Assembly: GCA_046291695.1 (NCBI GenBank)
Contig: JBKBSO010000013.1
Span: 48,271 to 112,270, forward strand
Source: PNNG01 sp046291695
GTDB lineage: Bacteria > Bacteroidota > Bacteroidia > UBA7662
Direction: 5' to 3'
Length of the DNA: 64,000 nt
The notes beneath the pieces are model-generated. The model was not told the origin of the DNA and searched no databases. It saw only the letters and a program-made list of their open reading frames with translations. Within the stretch, counting starts at the first letter, position 1. Every line of letters starts with the position of its first letter. Position numbers and translations under genes: made by a program. This document shows positions 15,626 to 25,223 of the stretch, piece by piece.

Positions 15626-16867
15626 ATGAAAAAGTTAATCAGTTTGCTGCTGGGCCTCATTACAGCCCCGGCGCTTTTGGCCCAATCGTCGGAATTTAAG
15701 TTGTATGCCAATGGACTTATTTACAGTGAAACCGCCATGGTTAGGCTCCGACATGTGGTCGATTCGTTAAACATCAAGTTCAGGAGTTGTGAGATTAATC
15801 CGCATTACTTGAGCATTGCCCAGGCTAAGGGACACCATGTTCAGCTGAAAGCAGGCAACATGGAACAAGCCATGAAGGATATGGATTCGCAACAGGATTT
15901 TGAGGTTTTTTTGGCGAAATATCCAAAGGTGATTATAAAACGCGATGAGTTATTTATCAAGTCTGTGATTGAGCAGGAAGGCAAAGTACAGGAGCTACAA
16001 GTACAGCACTTTGACCTAAGCGGAGGTTATGGTAGTCGCTGGCGAAGTGAAAGCAGTAGCGAAGTGGAACGGCTCGGGGCAGGACGTTGGGTGTACATCC
16101 ATTATCCCAAAACCAGCTATTCGGAGGCATTGCTAACGGCTTTTTATTTTTTGGAAGATTTCTACCAAAAAACTATTCCGCTAAGCTATGCGCGCATGAT
16201 TGCATATGCCGATTGTGTGATTGATACCACTTCGGCCAAAATTCAGCAAGTAGGAGGTGGTGAGCAAGAAGTCTTGCCCGAAAATTGGCAGGCATTGGAT
16301 GAGGAAGAAAAATTGAACTTGTTAAAAGCCTTGCGAAGCACCCGGGTGATGGGCATGTGTAGTCACGACGACCGACCACGTGTGCATGCAGTCAGCATTG
16401 CCTTGTTGTCGGCCGAAACCTATCAGTGGGAGGTATTTCTCAAGGCCCATCTGGATATCATGAACGATCGGTTTGAGCGGGCCAGCGACGGCAGTTACGC
16501 TTGGGGGAAGCGCAAAACCTACATTAAAGAATTGGAGCTGCTGGACCTTGAGCTTACCCCCTTAATGCTGGGGATCAGCTTGCGCATCCAAAACCCGGCC
16601 GAGCATCATTATTTTGGCAGCATTCATCGTTTGGGTCGTGCTTTGGCCGAAAGCAGCAAGCGTGCCAGTCTTGAGGAAGCCATGTTTACCGCTATTGCCG
16701 ACAGTGCGCTTGACGATTACAACCGTTTGCTGATTTTTTATCTCTTTAAAAATTATGTACATTATACTGATGATGAGGTAAATAAGCAGCAGTCGCGGCG
16801 ATCCTTGGCCGAGGCACTGGGCAGTTTGCCTGAGTGCTACCGTACACAACTCAGCATCGATTATTGA
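15626..16867 (+). CDS. Secreted protein of unknown function
   Basis: 413 residues. The signal peptide MKKLISLLLGLITAPALLAQ differs little from that of the gene upstream, although the mature parts do not look alike. The mature part is mixed alpha/beta with long charged helices (QKTIPLSYARMIAYADCV, then DEEEKLNLLKALRSTRVMGM) and a C-terminal helical region. No catalytic motif or known domain was recognised. It probably works in the same process as the DUF4919 neighbour. Confidence 0.6.
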   Translation: MKKLISLLLGLITAPALLAQSSEFKLYANGLIYSETAMVRLRHVVDSLNIKFRSCEINPHYLSIAQAKGHHVQLKAGNMEQAMKDMDSQQDFEVFLAKYPKVIIKRDELFIKSVIEQEGKVQELQVQHFDLSGGYGSRWRSESSSEVERLGAGRWVYIHYPKTSYSEALLTAFYFLEDFYQKTIPLSYARMIAYADCVIDTTSAKIQQVGGGEQEVLPENWQALDEEEKLNLLKALRSTRVMGMCSHDDRPRVHAVSIALLSAETYQWEVFLKAHLDIMNDRFERASDGSYAWGKRKTYIKELELLDLELTPLMLGISLRIQNPAEHHYFGSIHRLGRALAESSKRASLEEAMFTAIADSALDDYNRLLIFYLFKNYVHYTDDEVNKQQSRRSLAEALGSLPECYRTQLSIDY

Positions 16868-16893
16868 AATGGGCTGATGTGATTATGCTCCGC

Positions 16894-16999
16894 TATTTTT
16901 GCGCCTGGCCGTGTGTAAGTGTCGGAACCAGCTGTATGTTTGTTTATCGGCTGCCTTGGGTGTAAAAGTTCAAAATGCCGTCCTAAGCTTTTACTTTTG
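16894..16999 (+). promoter_or_regulatory. Two candidate -7 boxes upstream of the Crp/Fnr gene
   Basis: TATTTTTG at 16894-16901 and TACTTTTG at 16992-16999 both match TAnnTTTG. They lie 146 and 48 bases before the ATG at 17047. Confidence 0.4.
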
Positions 17000-17046
17000 C
17001 CCCGGGCTTGGTTGGCGGTAAGCACTCAGCCAAGATTGTCTTTTGA

Positions 17047-17628
17047 ATGATGGAAACGCATACCCGTTTATTACGCAAGGTGGTTGACCGATACGTTCGC
17101 TTTAGCGAGGCCGACTGGCGCTATTTCGAAAGTTGCTTTGTTTATCGGGAGCTGCCAAAAAACTACTTGCTGGTAGCAGAAGGGCAAGTAGCGCGGGAGA
17201 TGTACTTTGTTTTGGGGGGCTTGCTGCGCTTGTTTTACAATAAGGATGGCGATCACCGCACCACATTTATTTTTCGTGAAGGCTTGTTTGCAGGTAGCTA
17301 CGATAGTTTTTTGCAGCAGAAACCAGGTATCCAACTGCTCGAAAGCCTAGAGCCCTGCCAATTGTTGGCCATCAAGCGGGAGGATTGGGTTGAAATTCAT
17401 ACACGTATTCCCCTCATGAATGTGCTCACGCGTATGATTGCCGAAGAGCGTTTTTTGAATGCGCAGCGGATATTGGCCTCTTTCCAGCTCGATTCGCCCG
17501 AGGAGCGCTACCGCAAGTTTTTAGAGGAGGAAGCTGATTTGTTGCTACGTGTACCCCATCACATCATAGCCTCTTACCTGGGCATTACACCAGTATCGCT
17601 CAGTCGTATCCGTAAACGTATTCAGTAA
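17047..17628 (+). CDS. Crp/Fnr family transcriptional regulator
   Basis: 193 residues. The N-terminal cNMP-binding-like barrel covers about residues 20-110 (LLVAEGQVAREMYFVLGGLL, then FYNKDGDHRTTFIFREGLFA). A dimerisation helix (LMNVLTRMIAEERFLNAQRI) is followed by a short Crp-type helix-turn-helix at the C-terminus (HHIIASYLGITPVSLSRIRK). The pocket lacks the classic cAMP-binding RxS pair in readable form, so ligand binding is doubtful, as in many Bacteroidota Crp-like proteins. The gene downstream encodes a SRPBCC protein and may be a target. The second ATG at 17050 is an equally possible start. Confidence 0.85.
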   Translation: MMETHTRLLRKVVDRYVRFSEADWRYFESCFVYRELPKNYLLVAEGQVAREMYFVLGGLLRLFYNKDGDHRTTFIFREGLFAGSYDSFLQQKPGIQLLESLEPCQLLAIKREDWVEIHTRIPLMNVLTRMIAEERFLNAQRILASFQLDSPEERYRKFLEEEADLLLRVPHHIIASYLGITPVSLSRIRKRIQ

Positions 17629-17700
17629 GTTTTCTTTACAAAGGTTAATGATTAATGAGCGGTTGGTGCAGCAATTTTGTGCTCATCAAATGAATGCACC

Positions 17701-18147
17701 ATGAAAAGAAAAATCGAAACCCAAATCGTAATCAATGCACCGGCCGAAACGGTCTATCGGCTCTTAACCCAATTGGATAACTACAAAAACTGGAACCCTT
17801 TTATCATCGAAAGCAAAGGCAAAGCGGTAGTAGGTCAACGTTTGGTAAACGTCATGCGCAATGGCAACGGAAGCATCCGTTTTCAGCCCATAGTCACACG
17901 TGCCGAAGAAAACACAGCCTTTGAATGGTTAGGGTCCTTAGGTATTCGCGGCTTGTTCGACGGGCGACATTACTTTGTCATTGAGCGGATAAAAGACAAT
18001 CAGGTTAACCTGATTCATGGTGAATATTTCAGTGGTGTATTGTCGGGCTGGCTTTTACGTAAAATTGATGAACAAACACGCAGTAATTTTATTGCCATGA
18101 ACCAGGCCTTGCGTGCCGAAGCCGAGCGTTTGGTGGCCCGAAGCTGA
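17701..18147 (+). CDS. SRPBCC domain protein
   Basis: A 148-residue cytoplasmic protein with the polyketide-cyclase/START-like fold: TQIVINAPAETVYRLLTQLD at the start, NWNPFI, and a C-terminal helix (TRSNFIAMNQALRAEAERLV). The ATG at 17701 is chosen because the family begins at this point; an in-frame TTG at 17677 is less likely. Family members bind hydrophobic ligands. The stop codon abuts the stop of the convergent gene (TGATCA). Confidence 0.78.
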   Translation: MKRKIETQIVINAPAETVYRLLTQLDNYKNWNPFIIESKGKAVVGQRLVNVMRNGNGSIRFQPIVTRAEENTAFEWLGSLGIRGLFDGRHYFVIERIKDNQVNLIHGEYFSGVLSGWLLRKIDEQTRSNFIAMNQALRAEAERLVARS

Positions 18148-18573
18148 TCAGTTGTCTTCTTCGTCGGTTGAAACGGTCTCGGCCGCCTCTTCGGGCAATT
18201 GTTCACGCTCAAAACGCCAAATTACTTTTTTTCCTTTGCGCAATTGCAGCATATCACCACGTATGCGCCAGTTATCGTGCTCCTCGAAGGCTTTCCAAAA
18301 GGCTTGGTCGCGCCCATGCTGGCAAAGCATTTTGGTGCCGGCTAGTTGTGCTTTTTCTAGTTTTTTACCCACGTTCAGCTGTCCGTTGAAGCGATTGCAG
18401 CCGTCGGAGCCAATGAACTTGCCATTGGCAAGCAGTTTAAAACTGGCGATGGGTTTTTCCGAATCTTCGGTGAGGCTAATCCAGTTGTGGTTGTACAAGG
18501 CATAGGGGTCGGTGCCCGGCTGAATGGCACAAGAGGAGCAAAAGAGTAAGCTCAGGGCAATTAGGATTCTCAT
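18148..18573 (-). CDS. META domain lipoprotein (HslJ-like)
   Basis: 141 residues from the ATG at 18573. The start gives a lipoprotein-type signal MRILIALSLLFCSSC. The META domain core is clear: WISLTEDSEKPIASFKLLAN, then GSDGCNRFNGQL and the later KMLCQHG, matching the GCNxxxG and TxxxC pattern of the family. The acidic tail EEAAETVSTDEEDN is unusual. HslJ/META proteins are envelope proteins linked to stress and drug resistance in other bacteria. It converges with the SRPBCC gene without a spacer and diverges from the next gene. Confidence 0.82.
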   Translation of the reverse strand: MRILIALSLLFCSSCAIQPGTDPYALYNHNWISLTEDSEKPIASFKLLANGKFIGSDGCNRFNGQLNVGKKLEKAQLAGTKMLCQHGRDQAFWKAFEEHDNWRIRGDMLQLRKGKKVIWRFEREQLPEEAAETVSTDEEDN

Positions 18574-18630
18574 GCAGCCAATATCGTTATTTTCGATAAA
18601 AATGAGTTGTTTTGTTGCCAAATGCCTGCT

Positions 18631-19533
18631 ATGAAAAAGTATTTACTTGCGATGTTTTGCCTTTTTTGGGGGCACGGGTTATGGGCGCAAACTGATTACA
18701 GCTTTTGGGAGCAAAATGTGGGATGGGATGGGCAAACCCATTGGAGTCACTACATCATCCGTTCGCCGCGCCATATGGGACCTAACGCCTTGCCTATTCC
18801 CATTCAACGTGAACCCCGGCTCGACAGTAGTTGGCAGTTTGAATTGGTTGGAGAATTTCATCAGGCGCCGGGAGATTATACCCAAAATCCCTATGTTTTT
18901 ATCCGCCTTCCCTTGGCGCCCGGCCGTGTGGCCCTCGATTTAACATGGCGACCTATGGAGTGGTTTCAAACCGATGAGCAGGTGCGCGATTTCCGTCGTG
19001 CTCGTGGGGAGGGTGGTCGGGGAAGCAGCCCAGGTGATGTGTGGATTACCACTGTAGTCCAATTGCTCCGTCAAAACGACGATGGGAGCGGATTGAACCT
19101 CACCCTCAATGTGGCAGTAAAAACCACTGCGGGCAAAAATCTCGAAAATGCCCGACACACCAATACGCCAGGATACATTTTTGATTTACATGCCGGCAAA
19201 AGTTGGAAGCGGCAAGGCAGCTTGATCAACCGCATCAGCTTGTTTGGCAACGGGGGCTTGTGGGTATGGCAAGAAGGTCTTGCGCAGCAGAACGATGCTT
19301 TTAATTACGGTATCCGGGCCGAATTTGAGCATGGTCCTTGGCGGCTAGGAACCGGTTTTACGGGTTATATTGGCTGGATTAACAATGGCGACCGCCCCTA
19401 CGCCGCCCGTGGCGATTTGCAATACCACACCAATCGTTTGTTCTACTTACTAGGTTACCAGCATGCTTTTCAGGACCTGACTACCCATATGCTGCGTGCG
19501 GGCATGGGCTTGAAACTTCCAACCCGGCCTTAA
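18631..19533 (+). CDS. Secreted or outer-membrane protein of unknown function
   Basis: 300 residues from the ATG at 18631, giving the signal peptide MKKYLLAMFCLFWGHGLWAQ. The mature part has many aromatic residues and amphipathic strands (NRISLFGNGGLWVWQEG, FEHGPWRLGTGFTGYIGWIN, LFYLLGYQHAFQDL), consistent with an outer-membrane beta-barrel. No family was recognised. The stop overlaps the convergent PEP carboxylase stop within TTAA. Confidence 0.65.
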   Translation: MKKYLLAMFCLFWGHGLWAQTDYSFWEQNVGWDGQTHWSHYIIRSPRHMGPNALPIPIQREPRLDSSWQFELVGEFHQAPGDYTQNPYVFIRLPLAPGRVALDLTWRPMEWFQTDEQVRDFRRARGEGGRGSSPGDVWITTVVQLLRQNDDGSGLNLTLNVAVKTTAGKNLENARHTNTPGYIFDLHAGKSWKRQGSLINRISLFGNGGLWVWQEGLAQQNDAFNYGIRAEFEHGPWRLGTGFTGYIGWINNGDRPYAARGDLQYHTNRLFYLLGYQHAFQDLTTHMLRAGMGLKLPTRP

Positions 19534-22292
19534 CCGGTACTTCGCAAAGCGCCAGCTATGGCATTTACACTCAGAAGTAGGGACATCAGCAAGGCCTCTT
19601 TTTGAGGATCGGTTTCGGGCAGTTTACGCCATTCGCGCAGTAGCTGCAACTGGGTTTGGTGCAAGGGCCAGAGGGCTTCTTCGCGGAGCAGGTTGGAGTA
19701 ATGGTGGTTGATACGCCTTTCGCTGAACGGTTTACCGAAAATGCTGTTAAGTTGTACACGGCAACGCTCCAATTCATCGAAAATAAGGGCACTCATGCGT
19801 TCGCGTAAATCGGCATCTTGTACCAGCAGGGCATATTCACGAGCTACTTTTTCATTGGTAGCGGCCAAAGCGGTATCGATGTTGGTGAAGATGTACTTAA
19901 ACAGAGGATCGGAGCTTACCAGCTGTTGCAGTTGTTTCCAGTTCTTGGTATCATGGAGGGCCAGTTGTTCGAGTGCGCTGCCCACGCCATACCAAGCGGT
20001 TAAATTAAATCGACTTTGGCTCCAGCTGAATACCCACGGGATGGCCCTCAGGTCGCTCACGCTGGCTTTTCCAGTGCGGCGACTTGGACGAGAGCCGATC
20101 TTGCTTTGCTCAATGGCGTCGATGGGTGAAGCCTCTCTAAAATAGGGTACAAAGCCGGGATGGTTTACGAGTGCTTCATAAGTCTGGCGTGCCGACTGGG
20201 CCAGTTGCTCAAACAAATCGGCAGCTGGATGTACTTTCAGCTTTTTTTGACTATTTAAAAGGCTTTCGGCCCAACTGCCTGCCATCATCAGTTCAAGATT
20301 AAAGGCTGCATTCAGCCGGTTAGCATATTTCTGGGCGATGGTTTCGCCTTGTTCTGTAAGACGTAAGTGACCCCGTATGCTGCCGGGAGGGAGTGCGCCA
20401 AGAAAGTAATGCGCGGGTCCGGCACCTCGGCTGATAGAACCGCCTTTCCCATGAAAAAACAGAATGTTGCAGCGGTGCTGATCGCCTATATCGGTTAAAT
20501 TGCGCTGTGCTTTGTGTAGAGCCCACTGACTAGCCAAAATGCCGCCATCTTTGTTGCTGTCGCTATAACCTATCATCACCATTTGTGAAGGTGTTTGGTG
20601 CGGATAAAGTGCATGCAAGGTGTTTTGGGTAATGGGGTGGCTCAAAAAGGCAGTTAAAATATCAGGGGCGGTATTCAGGTCTTCAATGGTTTCGAAGAGG
20701 GGCACTACCTGCATTCGGCAACAAAGGCCGTCGGCATTGCGATACAACAAACCGGCTTCGCGGGCCAACAAGTACACGGCCAGCAAATCGCTGAGCGAAC
20801 GGGTCATACTCACGATTAGCCCACCCAAGCCTGTACTGCCGTATTGCGAGAGGTGGTTTTGCAACACCCGGTAGCAGGCTACCACATCGGCGCTTTCGTT
20901 TTTAAGTTCGGTATTGCTTCCGCTAAACGGTCGTAGTCCACGGAGTTCAGCTTCAATAAACTGCAGGCGCTCGGGTTCTGACATTTGGCTGTAGCGCATG
21001 TCTGAACCGCTAATGGCCATCAATTGGTCGATGGCCCTTTCGTGGAATGCGCTGTTTTGGCGAATGTCGATACGGGCCAGCTCGAAGCCAAAAGTTTCGA
21101 CAATACGCATGGCTTCATGCACATCATAACGGGCGGCACGCTCGGCATTATGCGCAAGGAGTGCTTGCTGTAACAACCTCAAATCGGCCAACAATTCTTC
21201 CGAACTTTTATAACAGCCCTCGAATGCTCGTAAGCTTGTCGCATGCCCGCGTACCACCTCTACCGGCAATTTGTGGATACAAAGATTAACGAATTGGCGA
21301 AAAGCTTCGCCGCGGTTACGCTGGTAAGCTTGTTCACCCAGCTCGCCCAATTCCTGTTTCATGGTTAAAAAACGTTGCTGGAACCATGCCGGACATTGAC
21401 TGCTGTGCATACTAAAACTGATGCGGCGCACCAAATCGACCAAGGCACGACGCACCACAATGATGGCGTGCAGCCGGAAATCGCGTAGGGTATCGGCTGT
21501 AAATTGGGCCGAAACAAAGGGGTGTCCGTCGCGATCGCCGCCAACCCAGTTACCTAGCCTTAATTTGGGAAAGGCCTGCTTGCCGTGGAGGAGCATGGGG
21601 TCGAGCCCGGCTGATTTCCAGGCAGCAAGGAGGTTACGATCGACTACGCTCAGGAGTTCGGGAAACACATTGGTGAGGTAGTGCATGATATTTCGTAATT
21701 CATCACTCACATCGGGTTTTTCGGTGAAAATTTCACCGGTACGCCAAATTCGGTCGAGTGCCTGCTTAATGGCCGAGCGGTTAAATTCTATTTCTACACC
21801 GCTATACATCTTGTTTTCGCGTTGTACCAAAAGCAGGTAGAGGTTGCGGTGGTGTTCGAGCATGGTGGCTCGCTTGGCTTCGGTAGGATGGGCCGTGAGC
21901 ACCGGTTCTACCACCGTATTACGGAGCTGCTCGACCATTCGATCGACACTAACATCCGCTTTTTGCAACACATGGAGCTTTTGCGACCAGCTGCCATTGA
22001 TACTGGCTGGTCCTGCCTGATCGACCCTGCGCCTGCGGTGTTGAATCGCACCGTTTGTTTCGGCCATATTCAGCAGGTGAAAACATATCGAATAAAGTTG
22101 GAGTAATCTGTCGTCGAGCTTCGTTTCAGCCTTGTGGTGTGCCTGCCAGGGTAGGTTTTCGGCCAGCTTCGAAGCCTCGCTTTCGTGTAGCAGCTCGTAA
22201 AGACATTGCAGCAAAAAGCGGAGGTCGGCATATGGCTTACCAAGCGTTTTTTCCGTTTGTTCGAATAAAGGAGAAAGTGAGATTTCAGACAT
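19530..22292 (-). CDS. ppc: Phosphoenolpyruvate carboxylase
   Basis: 920 residues from the ATG at 22292. It catalyses PEP plus bicarbonate to oxaloacetate, refilling the TCA cycle. All key blocks are present: VLTAHPTEAKR with catalytic His at about 135, NWVGGDRDGHPFV, VPLFETIEDL, MIGYSDSNKDGG, FHGKGGSISRGAGPA, LTEQGETI, IPWVFSWSQSRF, and the C-terminal glycine in NAIAGALRSTG. Length is near that of bacterial enzymes (about 880-960). The start overlaps the end of the DUF4236 gene by 8 bases. GGDRDGHP has His where Asn is common. Confidence 0.97.
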   Translation of the reverse strand: MSEISLSPLFEQTEKTLGKPYADLRFLLQCLYELLHESEASKLAENLPWQAHHKAETKLDDRLLQLYSICFHLLNMAETNGAIQHRRRRVDQAGPASINGSWSQKLHVLQKADVSVDRMVEQLRNTVVEPVLTAHPTEAKRATMLEHHRNLYLLLVQRENKMYSGVEIEFNRSAIKQALDRIWRTGEIFTEKPDVSDELRNIMHYLTNVFPELLSVVDRNLLAAWKSAGLDPMLLHGKQAFPKLRLGNWVGGDRDGHPFVSAQFTADTLRDFRLHAIIVVRRALVDLVRRISFSMHSSQCPAWFQQRFLTMKQELGELGEQAYQRNRGEAFRQFVNLCIHKLPVEVVRGHATSLRAFEGCYKSSEELLADLRLLQQALLAHNAERAARYDVHEAMRIVETFGFELARIDIRQNSAFHERAIDQLMAISGSDMRYSQMSEPERLQFIEAELRGLRPFSGSNTELKNESADVVACYRVLQNHLSQYGSTGLGGLIVSMTRSLSDLLAVYLLAREAGLLYRNADGLCCRMQVVPLFETIEDLNTAPDILTAFLSHPITQNTLHALYPHQTPSQMVMIGYSDSNKDGGILASQWALHKAQRNLTDIGDQHRCNILFFHGKGGSISRGAGPAHYFLGALPPGSIRGHLRLTEQGETIAQKYANRLNAAFNLELMMAGSWAESLLNSQKKLKVHPAADLFEQLAQSARQTYEALVNHPGFVPYFREASPIDAIEQSKIGSRPSRRTGKASVSDLRAIPWVFSWSQSRFNLTAWYGVGSALEQLALHDTKNWKQLQQLVSSDPLFKYIFTNIDTALAATNEKVAREYALLVQDADLRERMSALIFDELERCRVQLNSIFGKPFSERRINHHYSNLLREEALWPLHQTQLQLLREWRKLPETDPQKEALLMSLLLSVNAIAGALRSTG

Positions 22293-22881
22293 TTTTGGGA
22301 TATATTTTATAAATCGCATTTTTTGCTTCTATTGGTTTTTCGAGCAACGCGAGTTGAACGAATCTGCCAGTGTAGTCGGAGCGAAGCACCATTTCCTTCC
22401 CATTGAGGTCAATGATGGCCAAGGGCTGCCCGATAACCACTTGTTGGTTATCCAATGCCAGCCAATCGCGCAGCCGGCAATAGGCGTCGGGCGCGGCAAG
22501 TAGCTCGGGATTGATGCAAAGATGTATGACTTCATCGTCGTGCTTATGGGCTTGCTGTTCCCTTTTTTCGAGCCATTGGGTAAAGCTTAGCCAGGCTTTA
22601 GCCAGCAGCCATTGAAGCAAGAGAAACAGGTTGTACAACAGCAAAGCGACGAGCACGAAAATTCCTATGAACAACAATATGGTTAAGAGTACCAATCCGT
22701 CATTCTTGCCCTTGCCGCTGTATTTCCGGTAGCTTAGTCCAGGTATGCCTGTGCGTATGCTAAAACCACTGCTGCCTATGCTGCCCCACTTGCCACGATA
22801 GCTGGTGCTCACTCCACTTTTGCTGAGGTTGAGTCCGAGCCCTTTGCCCATATTGATTCTGCGCTGATAGCGGATCGACAT
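22285..22881 (-). CDS. DUF4236 domain membrane protein
   Basis: 198 residues from the ATG at 22881; an earlier ATG at 22923 is possible but lies outside the domain. The DUF4236 domain occupies the first 50 residues (MSIRYQRRINMGKGLGLNLS, then GSSGFSIRTGIPGLSYR). A long hydrophobic hairpin follows (about 58-100), then a soluble C-terminal part of unknown type. The function of DUF4236 is unknown. It overlaps the PEP carboxylase start by 8 bases, which suggests coupled translation, though a functional link is not obvious. Confidence 0.8.
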   Translation of the reverse strand: MSIRYQRRINMGKGLGLNLSKSGVSTSYRGKWGSIGSSGFSIRTGIPGLSYRKYSGKGKNDGLVLLTILLFIGIFVLVALLLYNLFLLLQWLLAKAWLSFTQWLEKREQQAHKHDDEVIHLCINPELLAAPDAYCRLRDWLALDNQQVVIGQPLAIIDLNGKEMVLRSDYTGRFVQLALLEKPIEAKNAIYKIYPKNV

Positions 22882-23045
22882 AGGCCGAATATACAAAAGA
22901 ATGCCTTCTACGATTTTATGCATTTTATTAAACCTGCATAAACCGGATTTCAACCCTTGAGTTTGGTGTTCAGGTGGCCTTGTCAATGACGAGCACAGAC
23001 TTTTTTCGCTTCCACAAACGAGCCTGCCTAGCGTCTTTTTTGCTA

Positions 23046-23076
23046 CCGGGTAATTGGTTGCATTTACCCGGGTTTT
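23046..23076. terminator. Hairpin downstream of the cyclase run
   Basis: CCGGGTAA (23046-23053) pairs perfectly with TTACCCGG (23064-23071) in the gap between the last cyclase gene (stop at 23179) and the DUF4236 gene. On the plus strand it is followed by GTTTT; on the minus strand there is no T run, so termination of the cyclase operon is uncertain. Confidence 0.35.
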
Positions 23077-23178
23077 AAGTCAAGCAAGATTCACGTACGG
23101 TCGGGATTATCTTTAATGTCTGATAATTTTTTAGGGATACGAAACAGCCCAAAGGGTCGGTACCATTCGTCATCTTGA

Positions 23179-25059
23179 TCATGTCTTTAAGGAGACAAAT
23201 AGCATCTCTATCTCCCCTTTACCTTTAGCCGCCACCTTGCCACGACTTTCAAACTCAAATGCTTGATCTTCTTTCAACAGCTCATAGGTGCTCTGACTTA
23301 CATTTACCTTACCCACCTCGCCTGACGATTCTATGCGTGATGCCGTATTCACTGTGTCACCCCATATGTCGTATTGGAATTTTTTCACGCCTACAATGCC
23401 TGCCACTACCGGCCCGCTGTGAATACCCACCCGCATTTCGAAAGCAGGTTGGCCCAAGGCTTCCTTTTCGGCCTTGCGCTTTTGGATGAAGGCTTGCATG
23501 TCGAGTGCCGCCAACACGGTGTTTCTCACCGAATTGGCTGTGGGGACCGGCAAGCCCCCTGCGGCCATGTAAGCATCGCCTATGGTTTTGATTTTTTCGA
23601 TGCCATGCCGTTCCACGATGGCGTCAAAAGCCTCGAAACAATGGTTAATTTCGCTGACCAGTTCGGCAGCCGTCAACTTTTCGCTCTGTTCGGTAAAATC
23701 TTTAAAATCGGTAAATAAGATGCTTACCAGCTTAAAATCGCGGGCTACGGAACGTCCAGTTTCTTTCAGTTCAGTTGCAACATCGGCCGGAAGGATATTA
23801 AGTAGCAGGCGTTCAGAGCGGTCTTTTTCTTTTTCAATGATATCCTTTGCCCTACTTTTCGACCTTAACCGACTAAACAGGCCGGTGGCCAGTAACAAAA
23901 TAGTAATCGCAAAGAAAATTAAGACATTTCTAAAATTATCCCTTTTGTTTAATTCTGCTAGGTGGGCATGTTCTTTGGCTAGTTTTTCTTTTTCGAAATC
24001 GAAAGAAGCTTCTAACCTTTCCAAACTTGTTTTGGACTCTGTTGTTAAAATTGAATCTGCTAAAAAATTGAATCGCTCATAAGCATTCAATGCCTTCTCA
24101 AAGGCACCTTGCTCTCGAAATGTTAGGCTAATTCCTTTCCAAGCATCACGTACAAACTGCATCATTTCTACTTTTTCACAAATCGAAATGGTTTGCTGAT
24201 AGTAATATTCGGAGGAATCTAACTTGCCTAACAATCTATAGACTTCTCCATACGAATTATAAATATAACCCAACAACCGACTATTTTTGTCATTTATAGC
24301 CACCTGCTCCGACCTTCTGTACCATGCTATTGCTTCGTTGTATTGAGTACGCAAAAGCTGAACATTCCCAAGGTTATACATTACATAAGAGTAGGCAACT
24401 GAAAATTCGGGTTTCGCTTCATTTATTAGAGCTGCTTTTTCAAGATAATAGGCTGCAGAGTCAGGCATTTTTAACCGGATGTATGCATATCCAATATTGT
24501 TTAAAGTCATGCCTAAAGGCCCATCCCAGTCCGTTGTGCTTCTAAACTGTAGGGCCTTATTATAGGATTCAATAGCTTGTTGAATATTTCCTTGACTCTC
24601 TTTTAGCAATCCTAAAGAGTGGTAAATAAACCCGAGTGCAACTGAATCGTTAAGGCTATCGGCTAAAGCTAAACCTTCAAATAAATGATAACTACAGAGC
24701 TTTAAATTTCCCTGGGTGGCATATAAATTCGACAAAAAATAATGCCCATAAAATATGCCCAAACTAAACCCTGTTGGTTTTGAATCATTAATAACGTAAG
24801 CTAAGTCGAGCGCTTCAGTAAAAAACTTTATGGCACCTCGTGGATTGTGTGGCAAATTCGCCCGTGATTTTTGAATCAGCAACACAAATCGCAATGAATC
24901 CCCTACGTTCGTTTGAAGTAATTGCTCAATGCTATCGAGGCTACGATTGATGTAATACGCCTTATGCTCATCAAGCTTGCTTTGGCCAAACGAAAAACAG
25001 TTTAGAAAAGCTAGTTGGACTAAAACTAAAACCCATGCTAAGCTGCATCTATTTGCCAT
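23179..25059 (-). CDS. TPR-linked class III adenylate cyclase 1
   Basis: 626 residues. A signal peptide (MANRCSLAWVLVLVQLAFLNC) is followed by TPR repeats (about 90-330; e.g. ALGFIYHSLGLLKESQGN), a coiled coil, one membrane helix (about 379-396), a short transducer helix (LLLNILPADVATELKETGRS) and the cyclase domain (about 440-626). The metal-binding aspartates are in LFTDF (about 451) and IGDAYM (about 495). Adenine-selecting Lys and Asp are in EKIKTIG and QYDIWGD, and transition-state Asn and Arg in TVNTASR. It should make cAMP as a homodimer with the TPR sensor outside the cytoplasm. It is last in the run, separated by about 165 bases from the next. Confidence 0.92.
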   Translation of the reverse strand: MANRCSLAWVLVLVQLAFLNCFSFGQSKLDEHKAYYINRSLDSIEQLLQTNVGDSLRFVLLIQKSRANLPHNPRGAIKFFTEALDLAYVINDSKPTGFSLGIFYGHYFLSNLYATQGNLKLCSYHLFEGLALADSLNDSVALGFIYHSLGLLKESQGNIQQAIESYNKALQFRSTTDWDGPLGMTLNNIGYAYIRLKMPDSAAYYLEKAALINEAKPEFSVAYSYVMYNLGNVQLLRTQYNEAIAWYRRSEQVAINDKNSRLLGYIYNSYGEVYRLLGKLDSSEYYYQQTISICEKVEMMQFVRDAWKGISLTFREQGAFEKALNAYERFNFLADSILTTESKTSLERLEASFDFEKEKLAKEHAHLAELNKRDNFRNVLIFFAITILLLATGLFSRLRSKSRAKDIIEKEKDRSERLLLNILPADVATELKETGRSVARDFKLVSILFTDFKDFTEQSEKLTAAELVSEINHCFEAFDAIVERHGIEKIKTIGDAYMAAGGLPVPTANSVRNTVLAALDMQAFIQKRKAEKEALGQPAFEMRVGIHSGPVVAGIVGVKKFQYDIWGDTVNTASRIESSGEVGKVNVSQSTYELLKEDQAFEFESRGKVAAKGKGEIEMLFVSLKT

Positions 25060-25223
25060 AACCTATGCTTTGAACAAGCATTCGAATATACCTTTTTCTA
25101 TCATACATTCATGAAATCCTTTACATGATTAATAATTAAGGCTTTGTCATGCGACTTGTCTCGGACGTGGAGGGAATCAGGTATGCGGGATTCACCCTTC
25201 TATTCCCACATATGCGAGATGAT

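Noticed and set aside
17047..17628. The Crp/Fnr protein as the cAMP receptor for the cyclase run
   Set aside because: The cyclic-nucleotide pocket is not clearly preserved and it is 5.5 kb away among unrelated genes; there is no sequence evidence for the link.
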